Assembly: GCA_013204605.1 (NCBI GenBank) | Contig: JABMNI010000079.1 | Coordinates: 1-36,828, forward strand | DNA: 36,828 nt | Origin: Ignavibacteria bacterium | GTDB lineage: Bacteria > Bacteroidota > Ignavibacteria > Kapaibacteriales > Kapaibacteriaceae | Direction: 5' to 3' | Shown: piece by piece, positions 1 through 7,721 of the stretch | Numbering within the stretch: position 1 is the stretch's first letter | How the letters are laid out: each line of letters opens with the position of its first letter | Translations under genes and position numbers: made by a program | The notes under the pieces: generated by a model | Told to the model about the DNA's origin: nothing | Databases searched by the model: none | Seen by the model: only the letters and a program-made list of their open reading frames with translations

Positions 1-18
1 CCCCCCCCCCCCCCCCCC
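1..18. other. Homopolymer C run at contig start
   Basis: The window opens with eighteen consecutive C residues and then AT-rich sequence. A run like this at a contig edge in an otherwise AT-rich stretch is typical of a sequencing or assembly artefact, not of biology. It also warns that the first 1.7 kb may be poorly assembled. Confidence 0.7.
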
Positions 19-110
19 ATGCATTTGTAATATTCGCAATAAAAAATAAACACTGCAGTTATTAAAGGTATTTTATGGGTATTCAATTTTTTAAAATGTT
101 AGGTAAATAA

Positions 111-1292
111 ATGATGAAGAAAATAGCACTACAAAGTATTCTATTGTGTTGCATCAGTTTTTCCTCTTATGGACAATGGCAACAATGTGCAGGAACAGCT
201 GGCTTGAATATGCAATCACTATTAACGAATGGTAATTATAATTATGCTGGTGGACAAACTGGAACATATCTATCTATTGATAGTGCAGCCAATTATTCAA
301 AATCAAATAGTGGAAATGATGCTGTAGGCCCAACGAGGGGTTTTACGAAGGACAACACCAATATTTACACTTGTACCAGTCAAGGCGCTTATAGGAGTTC
401 TGACAATGGAGCATCTTGGGTTTCTAAAAGTTCTGGATTGACGAATTTACTCGGAAGTGGAATCCTTAGTGTGGGTTCACGATTGTTTTATGTTGGACCG
501 ACAGGTGTCTTTATGTCAACCGACCAGGGAGACAACTGGAATGCCGCAGGTTTACCAACGACCGATATAAGATGTGTTGCTGCAATTGATGATACTTTAT
601 TTGTAGGTACAAATGGTGCTGGCATTTATAAGAGTATTGACTGGGGTGTTAACTGGGTTACCGTTAACAACGGTTTAGGAGGGTCCGTAAATTTTAGAGC
701 TCTTGAAAGCAAAGGGAGCACGCTATTTGCCGGAGGACCAACAGGAACAGGCGTTTATCGATCTACAGATTATGGAGCTAATTGGACGTTGCTAGGAGGG
801 GGACTTGCTTCGGGTTCTTACAGGGGCTTTGCCAGCAACTCACAGCTAATTGTTGCGGGATCCTTTGGAGGAGGAGTGTTTTACTCAACAAATAATGGAG
901 ACAATTGGACCACAATCAATACTGGCTTAACTGATTTAACAATTTTCGATCTAGAACTTAATGATAGCTACATAATTGCGGCTACGAATACTCAAGGGGT
1001 GTTTCGTATTGCTCTTTCTAACTTGAATTCATCTACAGGCATTGCTGATTTTGATGTTACATATGCCATTTCTCTTTTTCCGAATCCAACCACAAGTCAT
1101 ATCAATTTGAAAGCAGATTCTAAACTTATTGGAACGGCATATACACTCTATGAATATTTAGGCAAAGCCGTTTTGTGGGGAACAATAGATAATGAGAGTA
1201 CATTTATAGAAATGGAAAACCTACCTAGAGGTGTTTATATGTTGAGTATCGGAGATGATAAAAAACAAGTACTTAAATTAGTTAAACAATAG
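111..1292 (+). CDS. Secreted BNR/Asp-box repeat protein with T9SS sorting domain
   Basis: The 393-residue protein starts with a signal peptide (MMKKIALQSILLCCISFSSYG, mature protein from about residue 22). About seven repeats follow, built around phrases such as S-x-D-x-G-x-x-W (SSDNGASW, STDQGDNW, SIDWGVNW, STDYGANW, STNNGDNW). These are Asp-box/BNR repeats of sialidase-like or photosystem-II-stability-factor-like beta-propellers. The last ~75 residues (from SLFPNPTTSHINL to VLKLVKQ) match the type A T9SS C-terminal sorting domain, so the protein is probably exported and attached to the cell surface. No catalytic residues are recognisable and its ligand is unknown. The gene is distinctly more AT-rich than everything after position 1700 and may belong to a different genome or a transferred fragment. 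Confidence 0.85.
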   Translation: MMKKIALQSILLCCISFSSYGQWQQCAGTAGLNMQSLLTNGNYNYAGGQTGTYLSIDSAANYSKSNSGNDAVGPTRGFTKDNTNIYTCTSQGAYRSSDNGASWVSKSSGLTNLLGSGILSVGSRLFYVGPTGVFMSTDQGDNWNAAGLPTTDIRCVAAIDDTLFVGTNGAGIYKSIDWGVNWVTVNNGLGGSVNFRALESKGSTLFAGGPTGTGVYRSTDYGANWTLLGGGLASGSYRGFASNSQLIVAGSFGGGVFYSTNNGDNWTTINTGLTDLTIFDLELNDSYIIAATNTQGVFRIALSNLNSSTGIADFDVTYAISLFPNPTTSHINLKADSKLIGTAYTLYEYLGKAVLWGTIDNESTFIEMENLPRGVYMLSIGDDKKQVLKLVKQ

Positions 1293-1304
1293 AACCCGGC
1301 CATT

Positions 1305-1354
1305 GCAGCGGCTTTGCGTCAGGCGGAAAATCATTTCCGTTTGGCGCTTTCTGC
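1305..1354 (+). terminator. Strong hairpin after the BNR gene
   Basis: Positions 1316-1329 pair with 1334-1347 around a 4-base loop. All 14 positions pair in RNA if three G-U wobbles are allowed. GCAG (1305-1308) and CTGC (1351-1354) extend the stem after a bulge. It lies just past the stop codon at 1290-1292. There is no proper T run after it, so it could be a weak terminator, an mRNA 3' stabiliser or a copy of an interspersed palindrome. Confidence 0.45.
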
Positions 1355-1457
1355 GTATATCTAAGTTCAGTTCTTCGTATCAAAAATCGGTGCTAAAATC
1401 CCGCCCGAACTCAAAGCCTCAAAACACTATTAGTCAGCTAAAAAAACACTCTAAAAC

Positions 1458-1691
1458 ATGACAAACAGAGACTATCTAAATAATCTACGGGTTCCGACCA
1501 AAGACAATCCACTTCGAATTCTAATGAGTGCCTGTTTGACAGGAATAACTTGCGGTTTTGATGGTAGTGCAAATGGAGAATATCCAAGCGCGTTAAAATT
1601 TCCGACTTACGACACAGTTAAAATTGTAAAATTTTGCCCGGAAGAGTTTTCATTTGGTACACCGTATCCGCCCGAGCAAGTACATATATGA
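1458..1691 (+). pseudogene. DUF523 family protein, 3'-truncated
   Basis: The N-terminal ~73 residues fit the DUF523 (YbbK-like) family: RILMSACLTGITCGFDG matches the family's opening Cys-x-x-G-x-x-C-x-Y/F-D-G signature, and FCPEEFSFGTPYPPE matches its C-P-E...G-x-P-x-P motif. Family members usually run to about 150 residues, but this reading frame stops at residue 77 just after the second motif. The break coincides with the change in base composition near 1680. It is more likely a physical truncation or misjoin than a functional short gene. The molecular role of DUF523 is not established. Spacing to the upstream gene is 165 bp and no operon partner is visible. Confidence 0.7.
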
Positions 1692-1921
1692 ATGGATGAG
1701 TTGAGTAAGTAGGTTTGAGTCATCAACAAATTAGGGAAACGCGTAACACCTTTGCGGCACAATTCTACGATGATAGTAGGCGTACGAGCCACCAGATCGG
1801 TATAACGGTCTAGGTCGGTTAACTCTGGTTGTGGTGGTTGAAACCACGCGTGAAGCTCTGGCTGCTCCATGGCTAAGAGGTCATCCAACCGATCCATGTT
1901 GACACCGCAAATATCAGCCAC
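1607..1921 (-). CDS. Hypothetical ORF, probably a gene fragment
   Basis: A minus-strand frame opens with GTG at 1921, directly after an in-frame TAA, and reads 104 residues. The first ~79 residues (MADICGVNMDRLDDLLAMEQ to LLNSSIHI) lie in the downstream genome. The last ~25 are the antisense of the truncated DUF523 gene and so have no meaning as protein. I do not recognise the family. The N-terminal part is acidic and leucine-rich with a PQPELTDLDRY stretch. It may be the beginning of a real gene cut by the junction, or a chance frame. Confidence 0.25.
   Translation of the reverse strand: MADICGVNMDRLDDLLAMEQPELHAWFQPPQPELTDLDRYTDLVARTPTIIVELCRKGVTRFPNLLMTQTYLLNSSIHICTCSGGYGVPNENSSGQNFTILTVS
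1676..1692. other. Apparent sequence junction (composition break)
   Basis: The DUF523 frame loses family resemblance at about this point. A minus-strand reading frame that seems to belong to the downstream sequence runs across it without a stop. GC content, repeat content and the recurrent AAGGGGCT oligomer all differ on the two sides. The exact base of the join cannot be fixed from the sequence alone. Confidence 0.55.
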
Positions 1922-1989
1922 TTATCACGCTATAAATTGTACATTCCTTTCAAAGATTTATACAAATCACAGATGCGCTCATTTCTGGT

Positions 1990-2022
1990 GCCCGGAGGCT
2001 ACAAATGTCGCCCCCTCCGGGC
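1990..2022. terminator. Perfect 9-bp inverted repeat, possible bidirectional terminator
   Basis: GCCCGGAGG (1990-1998) and CCTCCGGGC (2014-2022) form a perfect 9-bp GC-rich stem with a 15-base loop. On the plus strand it is followed by the AT-rich TAATTGTTTATT. It sits in the 467-bp stretch with no convincing gene between 1691 and 2159, which otherwise holds only the unassigned ORF start and the repeats described separately. Confidence 0.45.
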
Positions 2023-2061
2023 TAATTGTTTATTACTAATTACTAATTGATAATTGATTAT

Positions 2062-2131
2062 TCGTCCCTTGTTGCGCTCGGGACTCGTACATCGTAATTG
2101 AAAGTTCGTCCCTCGTCGCGCTCGGGACTCG
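2062..2131. repeat. Two 26-bp direct repeats, each an inverted GTCCC/GGGAC element
   Basis: Copies at 2062-2087 and 2106-2131 differ at only two positions (TTGTTG versus TCGTCG in the middle). Each contains GTCCC and GGGAC arms, so each can fold on its own. They are embedded in a run of TAATT/AATTCG words (about 2030-2165). A related but decayed version appears near 17205-17235 between ndk and sucD, suggesting an interspersed intergenic repeat family. Confidence 0.6.
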
Positions 2132-2158
2132 CAATTCGTAATTCGCAATTCGTAATTC

Positions 2159-3940
2159 CTAATTGATCGAGTAGTCGATCTGCACTACCACGCCTTGCGA
2201 GCCCCCTTCAACAATAGATTTATCGAACCGAATTGTGCGCAGTGCGGAGATACTGAGCTTGAGGCCGGCGATGAGTTTTGCTGTGGCTGACATGTACATG
2301 CGGCTGCCTTGGCCCGACCCCATTACCGTGCGCATGTAGCCGTCGGTTTGTTGTTCGATGCTGTAGGGGGCTACATCGGGCGATTGCGCGGAGTAGACGG
2401 TGACTCTACTTTTGAACGAAAAAATTCCGTGCGCAAATGCAAGTTCGGCAAACGCTAGCGCACCGGTTTCGGAGGCGCGGTAGTTGTCGAACCACGCCCG
2501 ACGCACGTCGATTCTTGCGCGCATTTTTGTTTGCGGATTGATTGGTGTGGTGAGTTCGCATCGCATGGTTACTCGTTCCATGGTTATCATTTTTGTAAAC
2601 GAACTCTGCGGCAAATGATAGCCGTCGTCGTCAGATTCATACCGGAATCTACACGAAAACAACGCATGCTTGTTCAACTTGCGTTCGGCATCGAACGTTG
2701 CGTTTATGCCGTACGACATTAGGGGACGTCCGTACGATGCCGACACAATGCCATGTACATCCACACTACTTTCGGTGCGCCAACCACCTCGCTCGCTCCA
2801 TTGCATTCCCGCCGTAATGCCCCACTCATTTCCAATCGCCGACAGCGATGAAACCGCCGTTCCATACGGGTTGCGCACGTCTGCATGCATGTATCGAGCC
2901 GCCAATATCGCCGCACCATTCGAAGTTGGCAGTCGTAGAACCGCCGTCCCCAGTGGACGCAGCGAGTCATCCGCACCGGCTTCGAAAATTGCACTGATCG
3001 GTCCGATCATCGTGGAGCACGACACCGACGCTAATACGCGCCGCGCCTCATTCACAATTCGCATCGAATTCCTATCCACTGCCGAGGAGTACACCAACGA
3101 TTGAATATTAACACCCAACAAAACGCCACCAGAATTTCCACTACCTACCGCAAGATTTGCTGACGCGGAAACATTGGTTTCGTGCCTGCCATTCAACGTG
3201 ACGGAAGAGTAGAACGACATTATTGAAAGGGGCTTTTCAAAAAGTGAATCCGCGTAACGTAGAAGAATGCCTCGGTGCATGCCTTCTTGCCAGGTGGAAG
3301 TCCACGGACGAAACGCATGTTCACCATCAACGGACAGCGCAACAGAGAGTGGGGATCTCCCAAAGCCCCCTGCCGAACCTATAACTAAGCCTGCTCCGGC
3401 GCGTGCTGCAAAGTCGCCCACAGCTACGTTCAGGTTGCCCAGGCCAGAAACAAGCCAGCCACCTAGGGCGTTGGAAGTGGCCACGCGTTGCGTAATCATA
3501 CCCATCCGGCCGGCCTCGGTTCGCACGTCGATGCGTCCGTACGAGGTTGAGTTTGGCGAAGTCGAGGTGTTGGAAATTCTTGTGCGTGCTTGTGCGCCCG
3601 AGAAGAAATTTGTGCAGTTGCAATTCATTGTGGCGCAACTGAGCAGAATTATTTGTTGATCGATTGACAAACAAAGTGAGTCGGAAATTTCGTCGATTGA
3701 GAGGCTGGGAGAGCCCCTTACCAAACGCGAAATGCGCGATGCGGTTCGGGCGCCAATTCCGGGCAGCACCGTGAGTTGAGAGGGCTTCAGGCAGGGGAGG
3801 CAGATGGGGTCGTTGCGGAAAACGTCGATGGCGTCGATGAGCGGCGTGGCCCAAGCGGATTCGGCAGCGTCGTCGAATTGCGCGCGACATGTCTGGAATT
3901 GCATGGTTGCATAAAACAGTGTCGCAAACATCACGCGCAT
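2159..3940 (-). CDS. Helix-hairpin-helix protein with C-terminal beta-barrel-like domain
   Basis: Reading from ATG 3940 gives about 593 residues. There is a hydrophobic N-terminal export signal (MRVMFATLFYATMQF, then CRAQ). A single ComEA-like helix-hairpin-helix motif follows at about residues 52-75 (LTVLPGIGARTASRISRLV). After a Cys-rich linker (CATMNCNC) there are ~480 residues of alternating polar/hydrophobic, Gly/Ser-rich strands like an outer-membrane beta-barrel, without a terminal Phe. The frame stays open to 4132. However, those 64 extra residues lack signal-peptide character and cover a region with GAGTTGAATTG repeats, so the internal start is preferred. HhH motifs normally bind DNA backbone; combined with export and a barrel this suggests surface DNA handling, which is inference. 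It follows another outer-membrane-like gene on the same strand. Confidence 0.7.
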   Translation of the reverse strand: MRVMFATLFYATMQFQTCRAQFDDAAESAWATPLIDAIDVFRNDPICLPCLKPSQLTVLPGIGARTASRISRLVRGSPSLSIDEISDSLCLSIDQQIILLSCATMNCNCTNFFSGAQARTRISNTSTSPNSTSYGRIDVRTEAGRMGMITQRVATSNALGGWLVSGLGNLNVAVGDFAARAGAGLVIGSAGGFGRSPLSVALSVDGEHAFRPWTSTWQEGMHRGILLRYADSLFEKPLSIMSFYSSVTLNGRHETNVSASANLAVGSGNSGGVLLGVNIQSLVYSSAVDRNSMRIVNEARRVLASVSCSTMIGPISAIFEAGADDSLRPLGTAVLRLPTSNGAAILAARYMHADVRNPYGTAVSSLSAIGNEWGITAGMQWSERGGWRTESSVDVHGIVSASYGRPLMSYGINATFDAERKLNKHALFSCRFRYESDDDGYHLPQSSFTKMITMERVTMRCELTTPINPQTKMRARIDVRRAWFDNYRASETGALAFAELAFAHGIFSFKSRVTVYSAQSPDVAPYSIEQQTDGYMRTVMGSGQGSRMYMSATAKLIAGLKLSISALRTIRFDKSIVEGGSQGVVVQIDYSIN

Positions 3941-4110
3941 GAAAATGCACGAGAGAATATTGAACCGCTTTCTGCTATGAGTTGAATTGTAATGAGTTGA
4001 ATTGCGAAAAGGTGAACAGTGAAGTTGCGATTTGAGATGTTGCGAGAAGACTAAAGGAGATTTGGAAAGTAGAAGGTTGGAACGTAGGGAGTTGAGAAAC
4101 GTAGAAATAA

Positions 4111-4932
4111 TCATTTGCGGAACTCCAGACAAATGGAGGTGCGGAGGCCGAGGTGCATAATGAGGCGAGCGTCGAGTACGATGGTGACGTCGTCTTCGAG
4201 GAAGGTTTGGATTCCGAGGCCGAGTTGGAGCGGGAGGGTATTTATGTAAGTGCGGAGTGTGGCTGTGGAGTCGAATTGGTGTTGCAGGATGAAGAGGGCG
4301 GCAACGTTGCGCATGGCCGCCAGGTTGAGATCGAGTGAGATGGATGTATGAGATGTACCAGAGCCAGAACCACTGCTTTCAAGGAGAATGGCCGATGTGC
4401 CGATGGAGATACGAGGGGAAGCTGTGGAGGAAGAGGTGAATAGATCGGCAATAGCAAAGGCAATGGTGTAGTGGGGATCGATTTGTACGCGTACGGAGGT
4501 GGTGCAGGTGGCGCCGAGTTTGCTGCTGAAGCCCGACGCTTTTTGCCACGTGAGTTGTCCGCCGAGACCGGCGGTGAATTGGTCGGTAAGGGGGAAGGAG
4601 CGGACGGCCGACATCTTTAGACTCAACCAATCGGCCGAGGCTGAACCTTGAACTGCTAAGCCCGTTTCGAAAAATTCGAGGGGGAGCATGGCCGTAGCGT
4701 TTGATATTTCGAGCACTCCAAACGGGAGTGGCTCGGTTTTGAAGGAGGCGGAAAAGTTGGGTGAGTAGCTGGCAGATGCCTGCAGCATGTCTGTGGCCGA
4801 CAATATGCCGGTGCCTGTTACGCTTACCAATTGCGCCCCCACTACAGCCGAAAGCAAGCAAAGAGACAGGCAAAGGCATGAAAGAAATAGCAGGGTGCGT
4901 ACTTTAGTATAGTTTAATAATCGGAACATCAT
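4111..4932 (-). CDS. Outer-membrane beta-barrel-like hypothetical protein
   Basis: The 273-residue protein has a classical signal peptide (lysine/arginine n-region, then TLLFLSCLCLSLCLLSAVVGA, cleavage near residue 33). The rest is Ser/Thr/Gly/Leu-rich amphipathic strand sequence with few charges (for example SFPLTDQFTAGLGGQLTW and LQLGLGIQTFLEDDVTIVLD) and ends in LEFRK. This fits a 10-14 strand outer-membrane barrel, but no family is recognised. Its start codon lies one base from the start of the divergent porD-like gene, so any promoter must lie inside its neighbour. Upstream on the minus strand is GGAGTAAGGGGCT, which may act as a ribosome site and also contains the recurrent AAGGGGCT oligomer. 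It is probably co-transcribed with the HhH protein gene. Confidence 0.7.
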   Translation of the reverse strand: MMFRLLNYTKVRTLLFLSCLCLSLCLLSAVVGAQLVSVTGTGILSATDMLQASASYSPNFSASFKTEPLPFGVLEISNATAMLPLEFFETGLAVQGSASADWLSLKMSAVRSFPLTDQFTAGLGGQLTWQKASGFSSKLGATCTTSVRVQIDPHYTIAFAIADLFTSSSTASPRISIGTSAILLESSGSGSGTSHTSISLDLNLAAMRNVAALFILQHQFDSTATLRTYINTLPLQLGLGIQTFLEDDVTIVLDARLIMHLGLRTSICLEFRK

Positions 4933-4933
4933 A

Positions 4934-5857
4934 ATGAAAAAATGGATTAGCCCCTTACTCCTTATAGTGTACGCTACCGTTTGTACAGTGTGCGTTACCG
5001 TATGTAGTGTGACACTTAGCGCCCAGGAACTGAATCCAACGGTGAATGTGGTGCTTGATCAGCTTAGCATGGATGACCGGCAGGAAGTGAAAGGCATGGC
5101 GGCAACTGTGACCAATTACCTGAACAGCGTGCGGTATTCAAGCCGCGATTGGGAGGGTGAGCGGATTCCTGTTGACCTTACTATATATATCACCGGGAGG
5201 AGTGGAAATCAGTACAGCGCACGCCTAGCGGTGGTTAGCAAGCGTCTGGTGAATGGCGAAGTAGGCTCGGGCGCGGCCCTGCTACGCACCTACGATAAAA
5301 AATTCGATTTTACATGGTCATACAATCCAACGCTTACATATCAGCCGCTCCGGTACGATCCGTTTACCAGCGTGATTGATTTTTATATGCTGGTGGCCAT
5401 TGGTTTAGACCTTGATACGTATGAGGATTTGGGTGGCGACCGCATGTACGGCGCCGCAAAACAGATTGCGCAAAGTGGAAACGCTGCCGGCGTAACTCAG
5501 TTCAGCACAAATTATCAGCCGGGTGAGTTTACCCGCATGGCGCTCATTTCCGAGTTAACGGATTTGCGGTATGCCGGACTGCGCAGGCTGATGTATGACT
5601 ATCACGATGCCACCGATAAGTATGGAAAAAATCAAGAGGTCGGACGCAAGGCCATTGAACAAGTGATTTCTGACATCGCCGACTTTAAACGCAACTCCAT
5701 TAGTAACAGGTCGGTGCTTTTGCAGGCATTTTTCGATGCCAAGGGCATGGAGCTGGCCGACATTTTCAAGGGTCAACGCAATTCTCCTATTTGGACGTTA
5801 CTGAACTTTTTAGATGCCGGTAACAGCCAGATGTACGAGAAGGCCATGGGAGGATGA
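4934..5857 (+). CDS. porD: DUF4835 family protein (PorD-like, T9SS-associated)
   Basis: The 307-residue protein has a signal peptide (MKKWISPLLLIVYATVCTVCVTVCSVTLSAQ). The mature part has the layout of the Bacteroidota DUF4835 family: an N-terminal QELNPTVNVVLDQL segment, V-D-L-T-I-Y-I, a central FDFTWSYNPTLTYQPLRYDPFTSVIDFY block, LDLDTYEDLGGDRMY, and a helical C-terminus (ADFKRNSISNRSVLLQAFFDAKGMELADIF). The family is annotated as PorD in some resources and linked to the type IX secretion system. That fits the two sorting-domain proteins in this window. It is probably periplasmic. It is the first gene of a plus-strand run; its TGA is immediately followed by the GTG start of the tadA-rsmI gene. 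Confidence 0.75.
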   Translation: MKKWISPLLLIVYATVCTVCVTVCSVTLSAQELNPTVNVVLDQLSMDDRQEVKGMAATVTNYLNSVRYSSRDWEGERIPVDLTIYITGRSGNQYSARLAVVSKRLVNGEVGSGAALLRTYDKKFDFTWSYNPTLTYQPLRYDPFTSVIDFYMLVAIGLDLDTYEDLGGDRMYGAAKQIAQSGNAAGVTQFSTNYQPGEFTRMALISELTDLRYAGLRRLMYDYHDATDKYGKNQEVGRKAIEQVISDIADFKRNSISNRSVLLQAFFDAKGMELADIFKGQRNSPIWTLLNFLDAGNSQMYEKAMGG

Positions 5858-7075
5858 GTGTCAGAGACACAGCGCAAGCACGAACAATACATGCAGCAGG
5901 CACTTCAGCTTGCACTTCAAGCGGCTGAACACCACGATGTGCCAGTGGGCTGCGTAATTGTTCGAGATAACATAGTTGTGGGTAAGGGGGCTAACCAGAT
6001 CCAACTGACCGGTATACCTACCCAGCACGCGGAAATTGTTGCAATTGAAGATGCAACTCGGGCTATTGGCAATAAATTTTTAGACGACTGCACCCTATAT
6101 GTTACACTCGAGCCATGCCTGATGTGTGCCGGTGCCATTGTGCTAGCCCGCATACCTACAGTGGTGTATGCTGCGTCCGACGCAAAAACCGGCGCCGTGC
6201 GATCGGTTTTTGAAATGCTCGAAAACAAACATCTCAACCACACCTGCGTGGTGCGCACCGGAATTCTTGAAGCCGAAGCCTCTGAAATGCTCAGTGCATT
6301 TTTCGCTGACAAACGGAAGGCGGCTCCCGTCGAAGACAACGTTGGAACAAACGTTGGAACAATTGCCGGACTTAACAGCGCGGTGACCGGTACGCTGTGG
6401 CTTGTACCTACGCCGCTTGGAAATTTAGATGATGTAACAAAGCGGGCGTTAATAACGCTGCGCGAGGCCGACATTATTCTGTGCGAAGACACTCGCCGAA
6501 CCGGTCAGTTGCTTAGGCATTACGGAATTATTCCAAAACGTCTGATGAGCAATCACGACCACAATGAGCGTCAGCGGTCCGAGTACATCCCCCAGCTTTT
6601 GCAAGAAGGAAAAAGCATAGCCTTAGTTTCAGACGCGGGCATGCCCACCATAAGCGATCCCGGTTACCGAACTGTGGAAGCCTGTGTGGCAAAGGGATGC
6701 AAGGTAGTGGCACTGCCGGGCGGCACGGCAGCAATTACGGCGGTCGCCGCATCGGGTCTGCCAACAAATAAGATTTATTTTGCGGGATTCCCGCCGCAAA
6801 AAAAAGGCAGGGCCACATTCTTAAAGGAAGTTTTGGAAACGCCGGCAACCATTGTGTTTTATGAATCGCCACACCGAGTGCACCAATTAGTATCTGAAAT
6901 ACAGGGACTGGTAAGCCCCTTAACAAAAATTGTACTGGCGCGCGAGTTGACAAAAATGCATGAAGAATTCATTCGCGGAACGGCTGCCGAGGTCGAAAAA
7001 GTACTGTCGGACAGAGGCGGCGTAAAAGGCGAATGCGTGGTTTTGGTGAGTAACACAGCTGTCGAGGTTGAGTGA
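5858..7075 (+). CDS. Fusion of tRNA adenosine deaminase TadA and 16S rRNA methyltransferase RsmI
   Basis: The 405-residue protein is two complete enzymes in one frame. Residues ~5-155 are TadA, which converts A34 to inosine in tRNA-Arg(ACG). The zinc ligands His57 (T-Q-H-A-E), Cys87 and Cys90 (P-C-L-M-C) and the proton-shuttling Glu59 are present. After a ~22-residue linker with a repeated NVGT, residues ~178-405 are RsmI, the 2'-O-methyltransferase of C1402 in 16S rRNA. It shows LVPTPLGNLDD, ILCEDTRRTG, SDAGMPTISDPG, LPGGTAAITA and FYESPHR. No stop or shift separates the halves. The GTG start directly abuts the porD-like stop codon, with GGGAGG just upstream as ribosome site. The 3' end overlaps tmk by one base. 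Both activities tune decoding, so the fusion makes functional sense. Confidence 0.9.
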   Translation: MSETQRKHEQYMQQALQLALQAAEHHDVPVGCVIVRDNIVVGKGANQIQLTGIPTQHAEIVAIEDATRAIGNKFLDDCTLYVTLEPCLMCAGAIVLARIPTVVYAASDAKTGAVRSVFEMLENKHLNHTCVVRTGILEAEASEMLSAFFADKRKAAPVEDNVGTNVGTIAGLNSAVTGTLWLVPTPLGNLDDVTKRALITLREADIILCEDTRRTGQLLRHYGIIPKRLMSNHDHNERQRSEYIPQLLQEGKSIALVSDAGMPTISDPGYRTVEACVAKGCKVVALPGGTAAITAVAASGLPTNKIYFAGFPPQKKGRATFLKEVLETPATIVFYESPHRVHQLVSEIQGLVSPLTKIVLARELTKMHEEFIRGTAAEVEKVLSDRGGVKGECVVLVSNTAVEVE

Positions 7076-7698
7076 TGTTTATTACGTTCGAAGGTATCGA
7101 CGGAAGCGGAAAATCTACGCAGCTCACCATGTTGCGGGAGTGGTTGGAGGCGCAAAATAAATCGGCTATTGTTGTGCGTGAACCCGGGGCAACGAAGTTA
7201 AGCGAGGAGCTCCGAGCCATTTTGCTGAGTAACAAGCACACCATTACATCTACCGCGGAGTTGCTACTATTTAGTGCGGCGCGTACGCAATTGGTGGAAA
7301 AAGTGATTAGGCCCGCTTTGGAAAGGGGCGATATAGTGCTCTGCGACCGATATGTGGATTCTACTACGGCGTATCAGGGATATGGCCGACAATTAGACAT
7401 GGCCGAGGTGGAAGCTTGTAACAGGATAGCTGTTCAAGGACTCATGCCGGTTGTAACGTTCTTTATAGATGTTCCATACGAAGAGGCGCAGCAGCGAATG
7501 CAGTTTTTAGTGAACAGTGCCGAGCCAGACCGGATGGAAAGAAGTGGGAAGCAGTTTTTCGACCGGGTACGGCAGGGATATTTAACCATTGCACACCAAG
7601 AGCCCACCAGGTTTGTGGTAGTTGATGGAGTTCGACCTGCCGAGGCCATTCACCTAGACATAATACAACAGTTTCAATCCGTATCTTTACGGTTCTAA
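7075..7698 (+). CDS. tmk: Thymidylate kinase
   Basis: The protein phosphorylates dTMP to dTDP for DNA synthesis in the cytoplasm. Visible motifs are the P-loop FEGIDGSGKST at the N-terminus, VREPGATKLSEELR, the DRY-type motif LCDRYVDSTTAYQGYGR and a LID-region SAEPDRMERSGKQFFDRV. The length of 207 residues is normal. I chose ATG at 7075 because the family starts MFITFEG; a GTG three bases upstream would add only one Met. The start overlaps the stop of the tadA-rsmI gene in TGATG, implying translational coupling. Confidence 0.95.
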   Translation: MFITFEGIDGSGKSTQLTMLREWLEAQNKSAIVVREPGATKLSEELRAILLSNKHTITSTAELLLFSAARTQLVEKVIRPALERGDIVLCDRYVDSTTAYQGYGRQLDMAEVEACNRIAVQGLMPVVTFFIDVPYEEAQQRMQFLVNSAEPDRMERSGKQFFDRVRQGYLTIAHQEPTRFVVVDGVRPAEAIHLDIIQQFQSVSLRF

Positions 7699-7721
7699 TC
7701 AATAACAAGTAGAATCTCAGC

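Noticed and set aside
1305-1354. Integron attC site after the BNR gene
   Set aside because: The palindrome is good, but the GTTRRRY / RYYYAAC core pair is absent and there is no integrase.
2670-3659. Plus-strand ORFs opposite the HhH-barrel gene
   Set aside because: They are antisense shadows with Arg/Pro/Ser-rich composition and no family resemblance.
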